Source: Chrysomallon squamiferum (Eukaryota; Mollusca; Gastropoda; Neomphalida; Peltospiridae). Taken from it: a stretch of 12,500 nt of DNA. Below, piece by piece: positions 8,617 through 12,500 of this stretch. The translations under genes were made by a program, and so were the position numbers. Below the pieces are notes generated by a model, which made no database searches, was not told the DNA's origin, and saw only the letters and a list, made by a program, of their open reading frames with translations. The number at the start of each line of letters is the position of its first letter. The stretch's first letter is position 1. The DNA lies in contig CM022669.1 of assembly GCA_012295275.1 (NCBI GenBank), positions 13,590,172-13,602,671 of the forward strand, written 5' to 3'.

Positions 8617-9182
8617 AAACTGTAACACCAAGATCTAAATGAACCGAAATGATATACAACTAAACCCTCTCGAAAACAGCACACTACCTAAATTAATAAT
8701 TTACCTCGAAGAACCCCAGCAATTCTTGACTTCCCTAACAACACTTTCTATCTCTCCCAGACTGAGTCTGCTCCAGCAACAACACCTCTTTTACAATGTT
8801 CAGACGAAAATATCTTTCTTTTTTTTTGATCCTGATTCGTTCAGAAATAGATTTTTTTTGTATTATTATTATTTACTCTTGTCTGAAAAAGCAGATGTGA
8901 AAAGGGTTTTTAATATTGACTGTTCAGCTGCACAGACGTGCATCCGCGAGCCGTTCTCTGAATAATCCTCTCTCGTCCTCCCAAAATAGGATTTTTATAA
9001 TACGTGTGTGTAATGTTTAATCCTGTCCCAGAGTAACGCACATTGTCCAGCAGAAACGTATTGATCTGGATCTGAAGAGCGGGCTGTTCTTCACGGTTTT
9101 CCATGCCGAGTGAACCTGGTCGTGGTTTCAAAGACGGTCGTAAGTGAGGGTATTAGTAAATAATCTGGCTTATCGAAAGACA
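8617..9182. other. Non-repetitive block with short open frames, no gene recognised
   Basis: Plus-strand 8639-8965 (108 codons, ATG start) and minus-strand 8910-9131 (73 codons, ATG start) are open. The minus-strand frame has ordinary, non-repetitive amino-acid composition in its first 45 residues, including EEQPALQIQINTFLLDNV. The DNA at 8925-9150 is GC-richer than its surroundings. I recognise no domain in either. The plus-strand frame includes a poly-Phe/Tyr stretch from T-runs. Either could be chance, a short exon or a relic. Confidence 0.3.
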
Positions 9183-9183
9183 G

Positions 9184-9203
9184 TATATATATATATATAT
9201 ATA
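9184..9203. repeat. (TA)n dinucleotide array, 20 bp
   Basis: About ten TA units lie at the junction between a non-repetitive block and the purine-rich tract. Confidence 0.93.
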
Positions 9204-9980
9204 AATAATAAATAATAATAAAAAGGGGAAGAGATACTGAAAGACTGATAGAAAAAAAAAATAAGGCAAGGATAAAAATAAAAGAGAGAAAGAAAAGAAA
9301 GAAAATGTAAGACTGAAAGAAGGAAAAATAATAAAACTAATTAAAGTAAGAATGAGAGATCTAAGAAAAGAAAGAAAGAACTAAGAAAAGAGAGAGTTTA
9401 AGAAAAATAATAAAAAAAAAAAAAAAACAAGAAGACAAAAGAAAAAATAAAGAAAAAATAAGAGAAAAGTTAAAGTAAGAATGACAGGTCTAAGAAAAGA
9501 AAGAAAGAACTAAGAAAAGAGAGAGTTTAAGAAAAATAATAAATAAAAAAAACAAGAGAAAAGAAAAAATAAAGAAAAAAATAAGAGAAATGTTAAAATA
9601 AAGCATAAAGGAAAGAGAAAAAGAAGAAACAGGAAACGAAATCAAAGACGAACGAAAGAATAACTTAATGAAACAAAAATTACAGTTACGAAAAAAAGTA
9701 TGTTGAAAAGAAAAAGAAATTAAAATCTATATATATGCAAATCGAAACAACGAAAGAATTTGTAAGTTGTAACAGTATATTTATAAAAGTAAACGAGGTG
9801 AAAAGCAAAAAAAAAACAAAAAAAAAAGTAAAAAAAAAATAGAGTACAATAAGGTGAAACATTAAAATGGAAAAGACGATAGAGATCAAAGACTAAAAAA
9901 AAAAGAAGACAAAAGAAGAAAAAGAAATAATAACAATAAAAGAAAATAACAAAATATAAAAGAAGAAATTCATTGACATA
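9204..9980 (+). repeat. Long A/G-rich purine tract (GAAA-like)
   Basis: Nearly 780 bases are dominated by A and G on the plus strand, with words such as AAAGAAAG, AGAGAG and AAAATAAA. It contains a 129-bp tandem duplication. The opposite strand is correspondingly T/C-rich, giving the Phe-rich minus-strand frame near 9686-9889, which is not a gene. Confidence 0.9.
9341..9595 (+). repeat. 129-bp tandem duplication
   Basis: Copy 1 starts at 9341 and copy 2 at 9470, both with TTAAAGTAAGAATGA. They share the block TAAGAAAAGAAAGAAAGAAC, then AGAGAGTTTAAGAAAAATAA, an A-run, and AAAATAAAGAAAAAATAAGA. Differences include GAGAGATC versus ACAGGTC after the start, and the length of the A-run. Copy 2 is a few bases shorter. 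Identity is high, so the duplication is younger than the surrounding tract. Confidence 0.93.
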
Positions 9981-10768
<788 letters not shown>

Positions 10769-10873
10769 AATAATAATAACGACAACAGTAACAATAACAA
10801 TAAAAACGATAGTGATATAATAACAACAACAAAAACAGTAATAGTAAATATAATAATGATGATGATGATGATG

Positions 10874-10913
<40 letters not shown>

Positions 10914-10936
10914 CAACAACAATAATAATAATAACA
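10769..10936 (+). repeat. Compound AAT/AAC/GAT trinucleotide array
   Basis: Degenerate AAT/AAC units are followed by a clean series AAT-GAT-AAT-AAC-AAT (about 10849-10936) in constant three-base phase. Frames on both strands translate to Ile, Met, Asn or Tyr homopolymers and are artefacts. Confidence 0.95.
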
Positions 10937-10974
10937 AATATATTGTGTTTTACGTATAATATTATCAATATTTA

Positions 10975-10975
<1 letters not shown>

Positions 10976-11042
<67 letters not shown>
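10976..11042 (+). repeat. (CA)n dinucleotide array, 67 bp
   Basis: A perfect CA run of about 33 units begins about 40 bases after the AAT array. Confidence 0.97.
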
Positions 11043-11043
<1 letters not shown>

Positions 11044-11292
11044 GAGAGCAGAAACTGAATACATTTATTCTATTTAATAAAACGAGAGCAGTGTATTATT
11101 CTTACAGACTCTTCTCCACCGACAAATGCAACAGATAGATGATGTTAACAGAAGAGAAAATAAAATTGTTATCGATACAATGGATTCTACTGCACATCAA
11201 ATCAAGCTCTGCACGCCGCATTTAATCACGTTCACAAATAAAAACGACTTTATTTTGTCTTTGTCCTGCATCGGCCTTTGATAACATGAATG
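11043..11292. other. Non-repetitive sequence, no gene seen
   Basis: Mixed composition. CATCAAATCAAGCTCTGCACGC and nearby bases are GC-richer, but nothing recognisable is present. Confidence 0.55.
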
Positions 11293-11317
11293 AAAAAAAA
11301 AAAAAAAAAAAAAAAAA
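11293..11317. repeat. Poly-A run, 25 bases, with a second short A-run
   Basis: Twenty-five adenines, then TTAT and nine more adenines. It could be the tail of an unrecognised retroposed sequence on its left, but no element body can be delimited. Confidence 0.92.
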
Positions 11318-11339
11318 TTATAAAAAAAAAAGAGACGGA

Positions 11340-11610
11340 ACTAGAAATTATCTAATGGATCCACCAAGAGTTGTTCATTGTCTGATCTCTGCTTCTTCTT
11401 GTTTGATGCCCGTGCATTTACTGACAAGGCAGTTAACCAAATTACACTGTCGTGCATGACAGCCAACCAGAAAGCGAGGACGCGTTCACTCCGTGTCAGT
11501 CAACACTTCCTGTTTTCAGTGCGGAGTAGCTATCACGTTACGCGCCACGCTAATGGCACGTGACGTCATTTCCGATTTAAAACTCGAGCTTTTGTTCCCT
11601 TTTAATAATA
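11340..11610. other. GC-richer block with E-box/CRE, candidate regulatory region
   Basis: This is one of the few GC-rich, CpG-containing, repeat-free blocks in the window. The plus-strand frame at 11378-11563 lacks a good start and shows no domain. It contains a near-palindromic GTCGTGCATGAC (about 11449-11460) and, at its right end, the E-box/CRE overlap followed by TTTAAAA (11576-11582). Composition and motif clustering make a regulatory element possible, though no transcript or gene is visible beside it. Confidence 0.35.
11557..11568. promoter_or_regulatory. Overlapping E-box and CRE, CACGTGACGTCA
   Basis: CACGTG (11557-11562) and TGACGTCA (11561-11568) are both perfect palindromes and share two bases. 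CACGTG is bound by bHLH-zip factors (USF, MYC, MITF/TFE classes) and TGACGTCA by CREB/ATF factors in animals. A TTTAAAA lies about 8 bases downstream. Function is inferred only from motif identity. Confidence 0.4.
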
Positions 11611-11976
11611 TTCTGATACACTTATAATAAAGAAAGAAAAGAAACAACAACAACAAAATAAACGCCAGTAAAGGATGTTAATGGCTGATGATGATGATGA
11701 TGATGATGATGATGAGCCAAGGTTTTTAGTAATTTATTTTAATCATGTCCATTTGGTTTAATATCATTTTTCTTCTTTAATTTCCAGTAATTATTAAAAT
11801 CCTTTTAAGATAAATATTTAACAGAGATAAAATTAATATAAACATTTTCAGCAGTAAAATAACAACATTTATATAAAACATAAAAACATATATATTTTTT
11901 TCTTCCCCATTAAATGGATACTGTGAGTTAATGCTTTTTTAAAATACCAATTAATCAATTTACAGATAATGCAATG
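11611..11976. other. AT-rich sequence with (TGA)10 microsatellite
   Basis: Contains a short CAA run (about 11645-11656) and a perfect TGA array. The rest is AT-rich with no recognisable gene. Confidence 0.6.
11686..11715 (+). repeat. (TGA)n trinucleotide array, 10 units
   Basis: Ten perfect TGA units (30 bp). The motif is the same as the GAT part of the array near 10857. Confidence 0.96.
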
Positions 11977-11998
11977 TTTTTTTTTTTTTTTTTTTTTT
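11977..11998. repeat. Poly-T run, 22 bases
   Basis: Twenty-two consecutive thymines. If read on the minus strand this is a poly-A following the AT-rich block to its right, so a minus-strand retroposed copy occupying 12000-12260 is conceivable. Confidence 0.9.
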
Positions 11999-12376
11999 AC
12001 CTATAAAACGTACCTTTCATCTCAAATTGGTATGTAATTAAATCGCTCTAACTTAACCAAATGTTCGGTGCATGAAAACACAACATGGCTATAATGTCTC
12101 CTCTCGGAATGACGCTTCTAATAGAAAACACGGCGATATACTGATAAGCCGATATGGGGTTCGCTAACCGTGACATTAAAAACAAACGAGGAAAAATATT
12201 TAGTCGACGGTTAAGGTTCTCGGTTTGTGGTTTCCTGCCTCGCAAAATAAACACCTTTTAATACGTCGATAACAAAACACGAAAATCGTTCTTAGCTTTA
12301 TAATCCAGATAAATCGATATGTAGAAAAATCTCAAAGACTTTAAACAGAGCTGTTAGTCGATTGTTATTTCTTGGT
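11999..12376 (-). other. Non-repetitive block with a minus-strand open frame next to poly-T
   Basis: A minus-strand frame of 68 codons with an ATG start spans 12048-12254 and has ordinary composition, including the stretch ANPISAYQYIAVFSIRSVIP. The DNA there is richer in CpG than most of the window. The frame ends about 50 bases before the poly-T at 11977-11998, which on the minus strand would be a downstream poly-A. I do not recognise the protein. A retrocopy fragment, a transposon relic or a chance frame are all possible. Confidence 0.3.
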
Positions 12377-12396
12377 TGATATCATCATCGATATCA
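12377..12396. repeat. Short perfect hairpin TGATATC-N6-GATATCA
   Basis: Two 7-base arms are perfect reverse complements separated by ATCATC. In eukaryotic intergenic DNA this is most likely incidental. It is not followed by a T-run and is not read as a terminator. Confidence 0.5.
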
Positions 12397-12500
12397 GGTG
12401 ACAAACGTATCAGGTAGTTAGCTAATTTGAATCAAGGTTGTTGCTTTTATTTAATATGATTTACATCTACATTTAATGTGCTTGTAAAACTGTTTGTAAG

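Noticed and set aside
12377-12396. Rho-independent terminator
   Set aside because: The arms are AT-rich, no T-run follows, and the genome context is eukaryotic.

Overview
This window looks like intergenic or deep-intronic DNA from a large, AT-rich, microsatellite-dense animal genome. The mix is dominated by long (CT)n, (CTAT)n, (CATA)n, (CA)n, AAC/AAT arrays, poly-A/T runs and GAAA-type purine tracts, with no operons, Shine-Dalgarno sites or dense coding. This composition resembles cephalopod (octopus-like) non-coding DNA. That assignment is an inference from repeat style, not from a recognised gene, and other molluscs or metazoans are possible. I found no protein-coding gene, rRNA, complete tRNA or CRISPR array that I can support. 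Nearly every long open frame is a translated simple repeat (for example Leu-Ser from CT, Ile-His-Thr-Tyr from CATA) or a short frame in non-repetitive sequence without recognisable homology.

Layout. Positions 1-227 hold a compound CTAT-type microsatellite. A non-repetitive block follows (about 244-633) with a good splice-donor match. Next is a degenerate minisatellite of about 22 copies with an 18-bp unit (634-1035), then a phase-preserving TCA-TTC-TTA array (1055-1159). Positions 1283-2420 are A-rich, with AATT, CAA, AAAC, AAC and AAT arrays, a poly-A run and a GAAA-like purine tract. From 2894 to 3534 lies a pyrimidine tract that includes one copy of a dispersed element of about 430 bp. A second copy is at 6230-6549; both end in long (CT)n. 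Between them are a GC-richer block (3535-3830), a CATA/CACA region with a 64-bp tandem duplication (3840-4190), AT-rich sequence with a CRE palindrome at 4436, a TTTC pyrimidine tract (5044-5371) and a (TACA)n array (6079-6212) abutting a possible SINE fragment.

The right half alternates non-repetitive AT-rich blocks with TG/TA arrays, an inverted repeat enclosing poly-T and poly-A (7806-7997), a 3-nt-periodic region of about 430 bp (8188-8616), a purine-rich tract of about 780 bp with a 129-bp tandem duplication (9204-9980), a 108-bp (CT)n, AAT/GAT/AAC arrays, a (CA)n, and a GC-richer block with an overlapping E-box and CRE (11557-11568). The last 500 bases are non-repetitive.

No genes can be shown to work together here. 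The points most worth checking are the two-copy element linked to microsatellites, the 18-bp minisatellite, the strand-biased purine/pyrimidine tracts that could form triplex DNA, and a few isolated regulatory or splice-like motifs.
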